A stretch of 37,386 bases of DNA. It comes from Bacillota bacterium (GTDB taxonomy: Bacteria; Bacillota; Clostridia; Christensenellales; Aristaeellaceae). The stretch lies in assembly GCA_023404345.1 (NCBI GenBank), contig JAEYCB010000053.1, forward strand, positions 1 through 37,386. Reading direction: 5' to 3'. Under the pieces are notes generated by a model. The model was given only the letters and a program-made list of their open reading frames with translations, had not been told where the DNA came from and did not search any database. Positions 17,361 through 25,461 of this stretch are shown piece by piece (the first letter of the stretch is position 1; each line of letters begins with the position of its first letter). The translations under genes and the position numbers were made by a program.

Positions 17361-17975
17361 TCAGTACCCCAGCGCCTCCTCCACAAATATCACCGTCATA
17401 TGGCGGTTGCGCGGCACGCGATCTACCGCCAGCGTCAAGCGGCAGATACTATTTTCACACTCATCGCCCCCGCAGTTTCCGGTGCGCGCACAAGGTGTAT
17501 CAATACCCAGACGGCGCGTATTCTGAGGGCAGGCTGTCTTTTTGATACGGGCCACAGCTGTGTTGATGCCGCCATCCACAACTTTGGAATGACTGATCAC
17601 AAAATAAACCTGTTCGGGGCCGTCGCACACGGCGCCCACGCGGTTACCGTTACCATCCACCAGCACCAGCTTGCCCGTGCGCGTAACGGCGTTGGCCGAG
17701 GACAAATACACGTCCGCCTTGCGGCTATTTTCGCGGATCATGGGCACATCCTCAGGTTTTGCGCCCCAGCTGGTATATACCTTGCAGCCCTTCTCCGCCA
17801 GCGCTGAAAGCACGCCGGTATCTCGCACACTGACCGATCCTCCCACGCCCACCGACTGCCCCGCTTCAATATGGGCCAGCAGATAGTCGCGTGCCTCCGC
17901 AGCGGTGCGCACCTCAACCACTTCAAAGCCGTTTTTCTTCATTCCCTGAACCGCCTGCTCAAGCAATGCGTCCAT
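17361..17975 (-). CDS. LUD-domain (LutC/YkgG-like) protein
   Basis: A 204-aa cytoplasmic protein of the lactate utilisation (LUD, DUF162) family. Family features are VGVGGSVSVRDTGVL, SSANAVTRTGKLVLVDGNGNRV and VYFVISHSKVV. A C-terminal cysteine cluster runs from KKTACPQNTRRLG through CARTGNCGGDEC to NSICR, which could hold a metal or Fe-S cluster. Stand-alone members of this cysteine-rich type are common in Clostridia and their substrate is unknown. A GGAGGG site precedes the ATG at 17975. A promoter lies between it and spo0A upstream, so it can be expressed independently. No lutA/lutB partner genes are present. Confidence 0.82.
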   Translation of the reverse strand: MDALLEQAVQGMKKNGFEVVEVRTAAEARDYLLAHIEAGQSVGVGGSVSVRDTGVLSALAEKGCKVYTSWGAKPEDVPMIRENSRKADVYLSSANAVTRTGKLVLVDGNGNRVGAVCDGPEQVYFVISHSKVVDGGINTAVARIKKTACPQNTRRLGIDTPCARTGNCGGDECENSICRLTLAVDRVPRNRHMTVIFVEEALGY

Positions 17976-18018
17976 CGCCGATCCTCTCCCTCCGTATCAA
18001 GAATATGATGATGGCTTC

Positions 18019-18047
18019 AGTATATCACAGCGGGAGGCGGCGCGCAA
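18019..18047 (-). promoter_or_regulatory. Candidate promoter of the LUD gene
   Basis: Minus-strand TTGCGC (18047-18042), 17-base spacer, TATACT (18024-18019), 44 bases before the start codon. The -35 match is weak. Confidence 0.55.
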
Positions 18048-18061
18048 ACGCTATCTTTGTT

Positions 18062-18832
18062 TCAAGCAGTACGGTCCAGGCGCAGCTTGTCAGCCAGCAT
18101 GGCAATAAACTCACCGTTGGTAGGCTTGTCCTCCGGGGTGCAGACACGGCAGCCCAAAACGCGATTGAGCGTATCCACCCTGCCCCGGTTCCAGGCGACT
18201 TCAATCGCATGGCGGATGGCGCGCTCGACCTTGCTGGCGGTGGTGTCAAACCGCGCCGCGATACCGGGATAGAGTTCCTTGGTTATACGGTTGACCACAG
18301 CGGGGTTTTCCACCGCTATCTTTACTCCCGTCCGCAGGTATTGATACCCCTTGATATGTGCAGGAATGCCGAGCGTAAGGAACAGACTACCCAGGCGCTC
18401 ATCCAGGCTGGGCTCATGCGGCGACACCTCCACCGCAGCGGCCGGCTGCAGCTCCTGTCCTCTGGCCACCCGCCGGATGTGCCCCAGCAAAATATCGGGT
18501 TGGAATGGCTTGACCAGATAAAACTTCGCACCCAGTTCTATTGCCCGCATCACAAAATCGTCCCTTGACAACGCAGTAGCAACAATCACCTTCGGCGCCG
18601 GAGCCGGCATGAGCCGCCGCATCTCCTGCATTAGCGTGTAGCCATCCATCACAGGCATCACGATATCGGTCACCATCACGTCATAACTTCGTTGACAAAG
18701 CAATTTGAGCGCATCTGCGCCGTTGGCGGCCCCGTCCACCAGTGCGACGTCCTCCTGCCGCGCCAGCGCGTCGATCATGCTTTTTCTCAGCGCGTCATGA
18801 TCGTCCACGACCAAAATCCTCATCCCTTGCAC
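18062..18832 (-). CDS. spo0A: Sporulation master regulator Spo0A
   Basis: Phosphorelay response regulator that controls entry into sporulation by binding 0A boxes. The 256-aa protein has a receiver domain (1-125) with Asp10/Asp11, phosphoacceptor Asp56 in VTDIVMP and Lys in YLVKPF. The hallmark Spo0A DNA-binding domain follows (ITKELYPGIAARF, ASKVERAIRHAIEVAW). The start is GTG 18832, six bases after GGAGGG; an internal ATG three codons later is the alternative. In most Firmicutes spoIVB precedes spo0A, but here the upstream side is a non-coding stretch and then tRNA genes. Confidence 0.96.
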   Translation of the reverse strand: MQGMRILVVDDHDALRKSMIDALARQEDVALVDGAANGADALKLLCQRSYDVMVTDIVMPVMDGYTLMQEMRRLMPAPAPKVIVATALSRDDFVMRAIELGAKFYLVKPFQPDILLGHIRRVARGQELQPAAAVEVSPHEPSLDERLGSLFLTLGIPAHIKGYQYLRTGVKIAVENPAVVNRITKELYPGIAARFDTTASKVERAIRHAIEVAWNRGRVDTLNRVLGCRVCTPEDKPTNGEFIAMLADKLRLDRTA

Positions 18833-18864
18833 ACGATTCCCTCCCGCTTGCGCTTTTCTGCGTC

Positions 18865-18873
18865 ATTATAGCA
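18865..18873 (-). promoter_or_regulatory. Extended -10 element upstream of spo0A
   Basis: Minus strand TGC-TATAAT (18873-18865), an extended -10 about 32 bases before the GTG start. No good -35 is visible at 16-18 bases. I saw no convincing 0A box or sigma-H promoter close by. Confidence 0.5.
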
Positions 18874-19346
18874 CTGACGGGCCATTTTGACCGTTTTTTC
18901 CAATAAAACTGACACTTTGTTACGCCTTGACACAAGCTGCCATCCCACTTCATCATCTTTTGACGTCACATCGGCGCATTCCAGCGCGTACTTCCGGCCT
19001 TGGTCCTGTCCTGAAAAAAACTTTTTTGTTATGTCAGACAAAGCAAAAACCTTTTCAAAAAACGCACAAACGCTTGTATATTCCTTCTTTTCTCTCCAAA
19101 GAGGCATTGTGAATTTATTACGCCTGTATTGCGCTTCCAAGGCATTCCATTGGCAGACGATGTTTCAGCCTTTCTTTTGGACAGATCCTCATACCCAGAT
19201 ATGGGGGCGGCTTGCCTTTCCTGCCCCTATCCCTATCGGATGATGGCATTTTGAGCACTTCAGCAGAAAAAATGTTACGTAAATCCTACAGGATGCACCA
19301 TTTCCAAATCGGGACAGAAAAATTTCAGATTTTTGGTTTTTTCGTA
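18874..19346. other. Intergenic region between spo0A and the tRNA cluster
   Basis: About 470 bases richer in A and T than the surroundings. It contains a TGACGTCA palindrome near 18961 but no reading frame with a convincing ribosome site, no tRNA and no clear terminator. Confidence 0.5.
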
Positions 19347-19375
19347 TTGACAAAACAGCGATCAAGCGTTATGAT
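19347..19375 (+). promoter_or_regulatory. Promoter of the tRNA cluster
   Basis: TTGACA (19347-19352), 17-base spacer, TATGAT (19370-19375), about 43 bases before tRNA-Val. Confidence 0.86.
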
Positions 19376-19387
19376 ATTACACGTCGC

Positions 19388-19417
19388 CGCGGTCGCCGAG
19401 CGGTTGCGGCAAAGGTT
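19388..19417 (+). other. Possible truncated tRNA-Ser-like 5' part
   Basis: The leader between the promoter and tRNA-Val reads like an acceptor/D-arm start of a class II tRNA. GCCGAGCGGTTGCGGC closely resembles the serine tRNA D arm (GCCGAGTGGTTGAAGGC). It then stops after AAAGG, with no anticodon arm or T arm. It could be a remnant of recombination or chance. Confidence 0.3.
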
Positions 19418-19418
19418 G

Positions 19419-19494
19419 GGGAGCATAGCTCAGCTGGGAGAGCATCTGCCTTACAAGCAGAGGGTCACAGGTTCGAGCCCTGTTGTTCCCACCA
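19419..19494 (+). tRNA. tRNA-Val (anticodon TAC)
   Basis: Acceptor GGGAGCA pairs with TGTTCCC. Anticodon stem TCTGC/GCAGA encloses loop CTTACAA, anticodon TAC. The T loop is TTCGAGC. Discriminator A and encoded CCA. Confidence 0.96.
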
Positions 19495-19500
19495 TTATGT

Positions 19501-19577
19501 GGCCCGGTAGTTCAGTTGGTTAGAATGCCAGCCTGTCACGCTGGAGGTCGAGGGTTCGAGCCCCTTCCGGGTCGCCA
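19501..19577 (+). tRNA. tRNA-Asp (anticodon GTC)
   Basis: Acceptor GGCCCGG pairs with CCGGGTC. The anticodon loop is CTGTCAC, anticodon GTC. Discriminator G and encoded CCA. Six bases separate it from tRNA-Val. Confidence 0.96.
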
Positions 19578-19581
19578 GCAT

Positions 19582-19657
19582 GCCTTGGTAGCTCAGTCGG
19601 TAGAGCAGCAGACTGAAAATCTGCGTGTCGGTGGTTCGATTCCGCCCCAAGGCACCA
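19582..19657 (+). tRNA. tRNA-Phe (anticodon GAA)
   Basis: Acceptor GCCTTGG pairs with CCAAGGC. The anticodon loop is CTGAAAA, anticodon GAA. Discriminator A and encoded CCA. Confidence 0.96.
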
Positions 19658-19662
19658 CGTGT

Positions 19663-19737
19663 GCGGTAGTAGCTCAGTGGTAGAGTGCCACCTTGCCAAG
19701 GTGGATGTCGCGAGTTCGAATCTCGTCTACCGCTCCA
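19663..19737 (+). tRNA. tRNA-Gly (anticodon GCC)
   Basis: Acceptor GCGGTAG pairs with CTACCGC. Anticodon GCC sits in the loop of CACCTTGCCAAGGTG. Discriminator T (19734) and encoded CCA. Confidence 0.96.
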
Positions 19738-19742
19738 CACTC

Positions 19743-19817
19743 GGTGCCATAGCCAAGTGGTAAGGCGAAGGTCTGCAAAACCTTTATTCTCCGGTTCAAA
19801 TCCGGATGGCACCTCCA
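19743..19817 (+). tRNA. tRNA-Cys (anticodon GCA)
   Basis: Acceptor GGTGCCA pairs with TGGCACC. The anticodon loop is TCTGCAAAA, anticodon GCA. Discriminator T and encoded CCA. Confidence 0.96.
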
Positions 19818-19840
19818 CCTCATCACCCTATGGTCGATGA

Positions 19841-19872
19841 AAAAAAGCCGTTGCAATTGCAAACGGCTTTTT
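19841..19872. terminator. Bidirectional terminator between tRNA cluster and kdpE
   Basis: Six A, then GCCGTT/AACGGC arms around a palindromic GCAATTGC loop, then six T. It can end both the tRNA transcript and the convergent potassium operon. Confidence 0.9.
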
Positions 19873-19876
19873 TGTT

Positions 19877-20593
19877 TTATGCCTTTTCATCCTCCGTCTC
19901 CACACGCAGCATACGGTAACCCACGCCAATATGTGTCTGGATATACTGTGTGCCGCCTCCCTTTTCCAGTTTCTTACGCAGTGTAGCCATGAACACACGC
20001 AGAGAGGCGATATCGCTTTCCATACTGTTGCCCCAAATCTTACGGGTGATATAGGTATGGGTAAGCACCTTGCCCACGTTTTGCGCCAGCAGACATAACA
20101 GCTTATACTCAATGGGCGTAAGATGTAATTCCGTACCACGCAGGTACACACATCCCGCTGCATAGTCGATACGCAGGCCGCCATTCACAAATACTGAGGC
20201 TGCGGGCGCCGCCGCCTCAGCCATAGCGGCTAGCCGCCGCTGGGTGGCACGTAGGCGAGCCAGCAGCTCCTCAACTGAAAAGGGTTTGGTCAGATAATCA
20301 TCCGCCCCGGCATCCAGGGCACTGATTTTGTCCGCATCCTCGCTGCGGGCACTGATTACGATGATGGGTGCATTGGACCACAATCGGATGCGCGTAATCA
20401 CCTCCACGCCGTCCAAATCAGGCAGGCCCAGGTCCAAAAGAATGATATCGGGGTTGTGGGTAGAGGCCTCCATCAGCGCCGCCTCGCCTGTGGCGGCCTC
20501 CAGATGGCGGTAGCCATGCGCCTTGAGCGTAGTAGCGATCAAGGTGCGCACAGGCCGGTCGTCCTCCACGGCCAGAATGAGCGGCTTATTCAT
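19877..20593 (-). CDS. kdpE: KdpE-like response regulator
   Basis: OmpR-family regulator, 238 aa, paired with the KdpD kinase encoded just upstream. The receiver domain has the acidic pair in VEDD, phosphoacceptor Asp in LLDLGLPDLDG and Lys in YLTKPFS. The winged-helix domain includes HLTPIEYKLLCLLAQN and THTYITRKIWG, as in KdpE. The start is ATG 20593, nine bases after GAGGAGG; it overlaps the end of kdpD by 8 bases, indicating translational coupling. No kdpFABC genes are present. The nearby potassium genes encode a Ktr system, so Ktr is a likely target, by inference. Confidence 0.93.
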   Translation of the reverse strand: MNKPLILAVEDDRPVRTLIATTLKAHGYRHLEAATGEAALMEASTHNPDIILLDLGLPDLDGVEVITRIRLWSNAPIIVISARSEDADKISALDAGADDYLTKPFSVEELLARLRATQRRLAAMAEAAAPAASVFVNGGLRIDYAAGCVYLRGTELHLTPIEYKLLCLLAQNVGKVLTHTYITRKIWGNSMESDIASLRVFMATLRKKLEKGGGTQYIQTHIGVGYRMLRVETEDEKA

Positions 20594-23180
20594 GCCATTG
20601 CACCTCCTCGGCAGGCAAAGTAAAGCGGAATACCGCACCGTGCGGCTTGTTTGCTGAAAGGGTGATTGTGCCTCCGTGGGCAGTGATGATGGAACGGCAC
20701 AACGCCAATCCTAATCCCAGACTACGACGGCTGTCGGCAGCACGGTTGGAACCGCTGAAGAACATATCAAACACCCGCTCCCCTACCTCCGGGGGCACAC
20801 CGGTTCCATCGTCAGCAATGGAAATGACAACCCATTCATCTTCCCGGGCCGCTGTGATATCAATATGAGATCCTGGCGGGGTATATTTGAGCGCATTATC
20901 CACGATATTGACTACCACCTGAACGATCAGCCGCGCGTCGGCACGCGCCATGAGCCACTCGTCAGCGCTATTGAAAGTGATTATGTGGTCCGTGCGTCCG
21001 CGCCCCACATGGTTAAGCGCTTCGGTCACAATTTCTTCCACCAGTTCGGCAGACGGACGAAGCGCCATGCGCCCATCCTCGATTCGGGTGACAGAAAGCA
21101 GGTTTTCCACTACGTTGATCAGCCAGAGTGAATCGTCATAAATATCGGAATAAAGCTGTCGGCGCGTTTCCTCATCAAAATCCGCGCCATTGGAAAGCAG
21201 GTTGCTGGCATTGCCGGATATGGCAGTAAGAGGTGTGCGCAGGTCATGGGAGATAGCGCGCAGCATGTTGGCGCGCAGCTGCTCATTTTTGGCAAGCACA
21301 GCGGCGCGCTCCTTCTCAGCAGCGTTTTGCAGGTTTTCCAATGCCAGAGCACATTCGCCCAATATGGACAAAAGAATGCTATGCTCAAATGGGTCCAGCG
21401 GCGCTCCCTGCGCTGCTACGCCCACCGCGCCATACACCCGATCGCCTACACGGATGGCCAGATACAGGCATTGGGCCTCAGAGAGCGTATCGGTGGTGGC
21501 GCCGGCGTGCTCATTATTTTTCATGGCCCATACAGCCACGGCGCGTTCGTCCTCCGTCACCAGATCGGCGGTGGGTTTCTGTCCGGCGGGAAATACCTGC
21601 GGCTCAGCATCCGGCGCGGGGTAGATGACCACATCGCGCCCCAGCAATTTAACCAGCTGGCCCGCCGTGGCCGCTACTACGGCCTGCCGGTCTCCCGCTC
21701 GGGCCAGCAGTTGATCAGTATCAAAAAGCACCTTGGTGCGATAAGCAGTCTGCGCCGACTCACGAGCATGGCTTTTGAGTCTTGCCGCCAGGTTGCCTGA
21801 AAGACAGGCCGTAAGGAACATGATCAAAAATGTAACCGGGTATTCCTTTCCATAGGCTGTCAGGGTAAAGCGTGGCGCGATAAAGAGCAGGTTAAACGCC
21901 ACCACGCTGACCGCTGCGGCGACCATGCTGTATGCCATGTGCGAGGTAACGACCGAGGTAACCAACACAGCCAGCAGATAGGCCATGATAATGGTTGCCT
22001 CACCAAATCCCAACCGGTCAAAAATAAACCCCAGCGCCGTGGCTCCGAGCAGCGTCAAAAGGCATTTAAGCACATCGGCCACGGTAAGAGAAAAGCGCTT
22101 CTCCGTCGCGCCGTGAGGCGTATAGCGCGCCTGCGCTGCCCCATCAGGAATGATATGAATATCCAGTGAAGGCGCATAACCGATAAGCCGGTCAGTAAGC
22201 GAAAGGCGGCCTGGCAGCCGCCGGTGCCCCGCCGCACTGCGGCCCAGCACAATGCGCGACACGCCCGACAGCCTCGCAAATTCCGCGATCTGATAGGCCA
22301 CATCGCCACCATAGACGGTTTCCAGGTTTGCACCCAAATGGCGGGCCAGGCGCATATTGCGCCTCAGACGCTCCTGATCCTGGGTGGAGAGCTTTTCAGC
22401 ATGCGGCGTGCGTACATACAGTGCCGTGAAATCGCCATGGAATGCCCCAGCCATGCGCGCCGCCGTACGAATGATGCGCGCATTGGAAGGCGCGGGCGAC
22501 AGACACGCCAGAATATGCTCCTCCGCCAGGCCAGCACCCGGTCCCACAGGCCGTGGTTCGGCCCTGTCCAGCCGGTCGGCACAGCGGCGCAGCGCCATTT
22601 CGCGCAGGGCGGTAAGCTGCCCGACGGAAAGGCCTCCCGGCGCGTTTCCCAGCCGTCGGATCAGCTCGGCTGGCTCCACATCCAAAAATACCACTTCTTC
22701 CGCTCCGTCGAACACCGAATCGGGAATCCGCTCCCGCACGGCCTCTCCGGTCACGGCAGCCACCGCGTCACTAAGGCTTTCGATGTGCTGCACATCTATC
22801 GTAGCATAAACATCCATGCCTGCTTTAAGCAGCTCTGCTACATCCTGGCTGCGGCGGCTGTGACGGCTTCCCGCCGCGTTTCGATGCGCCAGATCGTCCA
22901 CCAGAACCAGCCTTGGCGCGCGCGCCAGAGCTGCGTCCAGGTCCATTTCTCCATTCTTTGCCAACGCGGGACCGGCCAGACGCTCCAGTGCGGCCAGAAG
23001 ACGCGCCGTACAGGCGTGCCCGTGTGGTTCCACCACGCCGGCTGCCACGTCCATACCTCGCCCTTTCTGCCGCAGCGCATCCCGCAGCATAGCGCAGGTT
23101 TTTCCCGCGCCGGGTGCGTAACTCACAAACAGCTTGAGCCTGCCTCGCCTTTCTGCGGCGTTCTGACCCACGTCCGTCAT
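20586..23180 (-). CDS. kdpD: KdpD-like sensor histidine kinase
   Basis: Membrane kinase of 864 aa sensing potassium or turgor. In order: the N-terminal KdpD domain with Walker A APGAGKT (about 23-29) and VDDLAHRN, a universal-stress-protein domain (about 225-340), four clustered membrane helices (about 370-470), a GAF-like domain, then the kinase core. The core has His in AISHDLRTPLTAISG, N box VVNIVDNALKYTP and G boxes DDGTGVPPE and GLGLAL. GGGAGGTG precedes ATG 23180. The architecture is complete. It belongs to a minus-strand cluster with ktrB and ktrA rather than with a Kdp ATPase. Confidence 0.94.
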   Translation of the reverse strand: MTDVGQNAAERRGRLKLFVSYAPGAGKTCAMLRDALRQKGRGMDVAAGVVEPHGHACTARLLAALERLAGPALAKNGEMDLDAALARAPRLVLVDDLAHRNAAGSRHSRRSQDVAELLKAGMDVYATIDVQHIESLSDAVAAVTGEAVRERIPDSVFDGAEEVVFLDVEPAELIRRLGNAPGGLSVGQLTALREMALRRCADRLDRAEPRPVGPGAGLAEEHILACLSPAPSNARIIRTAARMAGAFHGDFTALYVRTPHAEKLSTQDQERLRRNMRLARHLGANLETVYGGDVAYQIAEFARLSGVSRIVLGRSAAGHRRLPGRLSLTDRLIGYAPSLDIHIIPDGAAQARYTPHGATEKRFSLTVADVLKCLLTLLGATALGFIFDRLGFGEATIIMAYLLAVLVTSVVTSHMAYSMVAAAVSVVAFNLLFIAPRFTLTAYGKEYPVTFLIMFLTACLSGNLAARLKSHARESAQTAYRTKVLFDTDQLLARAGDRQAVVAATAGQLVKLLGRDVVIYPAPDAEPQVFPAGQKPTADLVTEDERAVAVWAMKNNEHAGATTDTLSEAQCLYLAIRVGDRVYGAVGVAAQGAPLDPFEHSILLSILGECALALENLQNAAEKERAAVLAKNEQLRANMLRAISHDLRTPLTAISGNASNLLSNGADFDEETRRQLYSDIYDDSLWLINVVENLLSVTRIEDGRMALRPSAELVEEIVTEALNHVGRGRTDHIITFNSADEWLMARADARLIVQVVVNIVDNALKYTPPGSHIDITAAREDEWVVISIADDGTGVPPEVGERVFDMFFSGSNRAADSRRSLGLGLALCRSIITAHGGTITLSANKPHGAVFRFTLPAEEVQWHE

Positions 23181-23337
23181 GTGCCTTCACCTCCCGACGC
23201 TCCATTATACCATTATCCGTCCATGCCGCGCCAGACTCGCAGGTCACATGATGCGCCAGAAACGCATCCACCCGGCCCATTAGCCAATAACCCAGCCCCA
23301 ATAGCAGCACAAGACAGCCAATCAGCAACAGCACCAT
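22825..23337 (-). CDS. Small membrane-peptide ORF between ktrA and kdpD (C-terminus uncertain)
   Basis: An ATG at 23337 follows a good GGGAGAG ribosome site and encodes a strong membrane helix (LLLIGCLVLLLGLGYWLMG) then RVDAFLAHH. The ATG lies about 30 bases after the ktrA stop, as expected for an operon gene. The frame does not close before kdpD. It continues about 355 bases into the kdpD coding region, where its composition (Arg/Gly/Ala-rich) looks like an out-of-frame shadow. Either the real protein has an odd overlapping tail, or a frameshift has removed its proper stop. By position it could be a KdpF-like accessory peptide, but that is speculation. Confidence 0.4.
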   Translation of the reverse strand: MVLLLIGCLVLLLGLGYWLMGRVDAFLAHHVTCESGAAWTDNGIMERREVKAHDGRGSERRRKARQAQAVCELRTRRGKNLRYAAGCAAAERARYGRGSRRGGTTRARLYGASSGRTGASGRSRVGKEWRNGPGRSSGARAKAGSGGRSGASKRGGKPSQPPQPGCSRAA

Positions 23338-23369
23338 ACTCAGCTCTCCCTTCAGGGATGCATGGCTCC

Positions 23370-24017
23370 TTAAATGTGGAAGCAGCGCTGGATGGCCTGA
23401 TTGCTGCCCAGCACCAGTACCGTTTCATCATGCAGGAGCATTGTATCCGAGGTTACATTTGCGTTCATCTTTCCCTGTCTTTTTACGGCCAGTATGTTCA
23501 GCCCGAATTTGCGCCTGACGTCCAGCTCACCCACGGTACGGCCGATCCAGACATCCGGCACGTCCACCTCCACGATGGCGTGGTCGGCGTTGAGCTCGAT
23601 ATAGTCAAAGATATGATCCGAACTGTAGCGGATGGCCGTCCAGGCTGCCAGCTGCTTTTCGGGATAAACAATTTCGTCAGCGCCATTTCGCAGAAGGAAC
23701 TTGGCATGTACGTCGCGCGCCGCGCGCGCCACTACGAAGCGCGCCCCCAGGTCCTTGAGGAGCGACGTGGTTTCCAGCGAGCTTTGAAAATCATCCCCGA
23801 TGGCCACAATGCATACGTCAAAGTTGCGCACACCCAGCGAGGACATGAACTCCTCATTCTTGCTATCGCCAATCTGCGCGCTGGTCACGTACGGAAGGAC
23901 CGCCTCCACGCATTCCTCGCGCCAGTCTACGGCCATAACCTGGTGCCGAAGTTCATGCAGCTTAATGGCAATATGGCGGCCAAAACGGCCCAAACCGATC
24001 AGCAAAATAGATTTCAT
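23370..24017 (-). CDS. ktrA: Potassium channel regulatory subunit, TrkA/KtrA family
   Basis: Cytoplasmic RCK-type gating ring subunit that binds nucleotides and controls the KtrB/TrkH ion channel. The 215-aa length equals KtrA (one RCK_N plus one RCK_C). The N-terminal Rossmann motif is LIGLGRFGRHIA (GxGxxG) with an acidic residue at the end of strand 2 (AVDWREE). Next are IVAIGDDFQSSLETT and the RCK_C part from about residue 135 (DYIELNADHAIVEVDVP). AGGGAGAGG precedes ATG 24017. It follows the channel gene by 23 bases, so the two are co-transcribed. Confidence 0.93.
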   Translation of the reverse strand: MKSILLIGLGRFGRHIAIKLHELRHQVMAVDWREECVEAVLPYVTSAQIGDSKNEEFMSSLGVRNFDVCIVAIGDDFQSSLETTSLLKDLGARFVVARAARDVHAKFLLRNGADEIVYPEKQLAAWTAIRYSSDHIFDYIELNADHAIVEVDVPDVWIGRTVGELDVRRKFGLNILAVKRQGKMNANVTSDTMLLHDETVLVLGSNQAIQRCFHI

Positions 24018-24040
24018 GTTTATCCTCTCCCTGTGTACTA

Positions 24041-25390
24041 TTATCCCACGGTAATTTTTTCGCGAGGCAGTTTGGAGGCGCAGGGGCGTTTGCCTGCCAG
24101 CGCCGCAAAAATCAGCGTCAGTCCCCCTACCCGTCCAAAAAACATCAATCCAATCAAAATGGCGCGCGAGGCGACGCCCAGTCCCGGCGTAATCCCCAGC
24201 GTGAGTCCCACCGTGCCAATGGCTGATGCCGCCTCAAACAGGCAATCCACCACCGGAAGGTCCTCCATGGCGCTGATGGCCAGGCCCCCCAGCAGAAATA
24301 GCGACAGATACAGCAGCAGAATCGCTGCCGCACTTCGCAAGGCCTCGCCCTCAATGCGCCGGCCAAAGCAGCGCGGCTCCTCACGCCGGGAAAACACCGC
24401 CGCCGCGGAAAGCAAAAGCACCGCCAGCGTGGTGGTCTTCATGCCTCCTGCCGTGGACCCCGGAGACCCACCGATAAGCATGAGCATGACCAGCACCATC
24501 TGCCCCACTTCGCTCAGGCCATTCAGATCGATGGTGTTAAAGCCCGCTGTACGCGGCGTGATGGACTGAAACAGTGCGCTGAGCGCCCGTTCGCCAACGG
24601 GCAGCGTATCGGAGAGTTCAAAAGCGTAAAAGTAAGCCGCAGGCAGGATGATCAGCCCAAAGGTGACGCAAAGAATCACCTTGCTTTGCAGCCGGTAGGC
24701 ATGCAGATGCAGGCCATTGGTATGCACATCCTCCCAGGTGAGAAAGCCGATGCCGCCTACCACGATCAACCCGGCGATGGTCAGACTGACCACCGGATCG
24801 CCCGCGTAAGCCACGAGAGATGAATACGGTTCCTTTACGCCCATCAGATCAAATCCGGCGTTGCAAAATGCCGAAATGGAATGGAACACCGAGTACCAAA
24901 CACCCCGTCCCACGCCGAACTCCGGCACGAATACAATAGCCAGCAGTGCAGCGCCTACCAGCTCAATCAACAGACTGCCCCGCACAATGAAGCCGGTCAG
25001 CCGCACCACACCGCCCACATGATGGGCCGAGATGGCCTCCTGCATGGTGCTGCGCTGCATCAGACTGATCTTTTTACCGGAAATCATGGCAATGGCTACG
25101 GCCACCGTAACCACACCCATACCGCCGATTTGAATCAGAATCAAAATAACCGCCTGCCCGAATTCCGACCAATATAGCGCAGTATCGTGTACCACCAGGC
25201 CGGTAACGCACACAGCGGAGGTGGCGGTGAACAGTGCGTCGCCGAAATTGGCGCTGCCCGGGACGCGGCTGGCAAAGGGCAAAGTCAGCAGCAGGGCACC
25301 AAGCAAAATCACCGTGGCAAAGCCGGCGATGATGATCTGGGCGGAGGAAAAATGGATGCGTTCCAAAGCCTTCGTCATAAAAATCCTCAA
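24041..25390 (-). CDS. ktrB: Potassium uptake channel subunit, TrkH/KtrB family
   Basis: Integral membrane K+ (or Na+/K+) translocating subunit with four pore repeats. Filter-region glycines are visible in SAVCVTGLV, SAFCNAGFD, TPRTAGFNT and SAIGTVGLT. The length (445-449 aa) is typical of KtrB. The longest frame starts at TTG 25390, but ATG 25378, seven bases after GAGG, is the better start. Together with ktrA it forms a complete Ktr system. KdpD and KdpE genes lie downstream in the same direction, suggesting the channel and its regulator are expressed together. Confidence 0.93.
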   Translation of the reverse strand: MRIFMTKALERIHFSSAQIIIAGFATVILLGALLLTLPFASRVPGSANFGDALFTATSAVCVTGLVVHDTALYWSEFGQAVILILIQIGGMGVVTVAVAIAMISGKKISLMQRSTMQEAISAHHVGGVVRLTGFIVRGSLLIELVGAALLAIVFVPEFGVGRGVWYSVFHSISAFCNAGFDLMGVKEPYSSLVAYAGDPVVSLTIAGLIVVGGIGFLTWEDVHTNGLHLHAYRLQSKVILCVTFGLIILPAAYFYAFELSDTLPVGERALSALFQSITPRTAGFNTIDLNGLSEVGQMVLVMLMLIGGSPGSTAGGMKTTTLAVLLLSAAAVFSRREEPRCFGRRIEGEALRSAAAILLLYLSLFLLGGLAISAMEDLPVVDCLFEAASAIGTVGLTLGITPGLGVASRAILIGLMFFGRVGGLTLIFAALAGKRPCASKLPREKITVG

Positions 25391-25461
25391 CCTCTTTGAC
25401 AGGAGAGTACAGCTTAATTATGTCATGCCTCGTATAAAGACAGCATGAAGACTGCGAGACC

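Noticed and set aside
18820..19140. 106-codon minus-strand frame upstream of spo0A
   Set aside because: No good ribosome site. It covers the spo0A promoter region and overlaps the spo0A start, and has no recognisable domain.
22224..24569. 781-codon open frame on the plus strand opposite kdpD and ktrA
   Set aside because: It lies entirely antisense to clearly recognisable kdpD/ktrA genes, has no ribosome site and its protein shows no family motif. A by-product of GC-rich codon usage.
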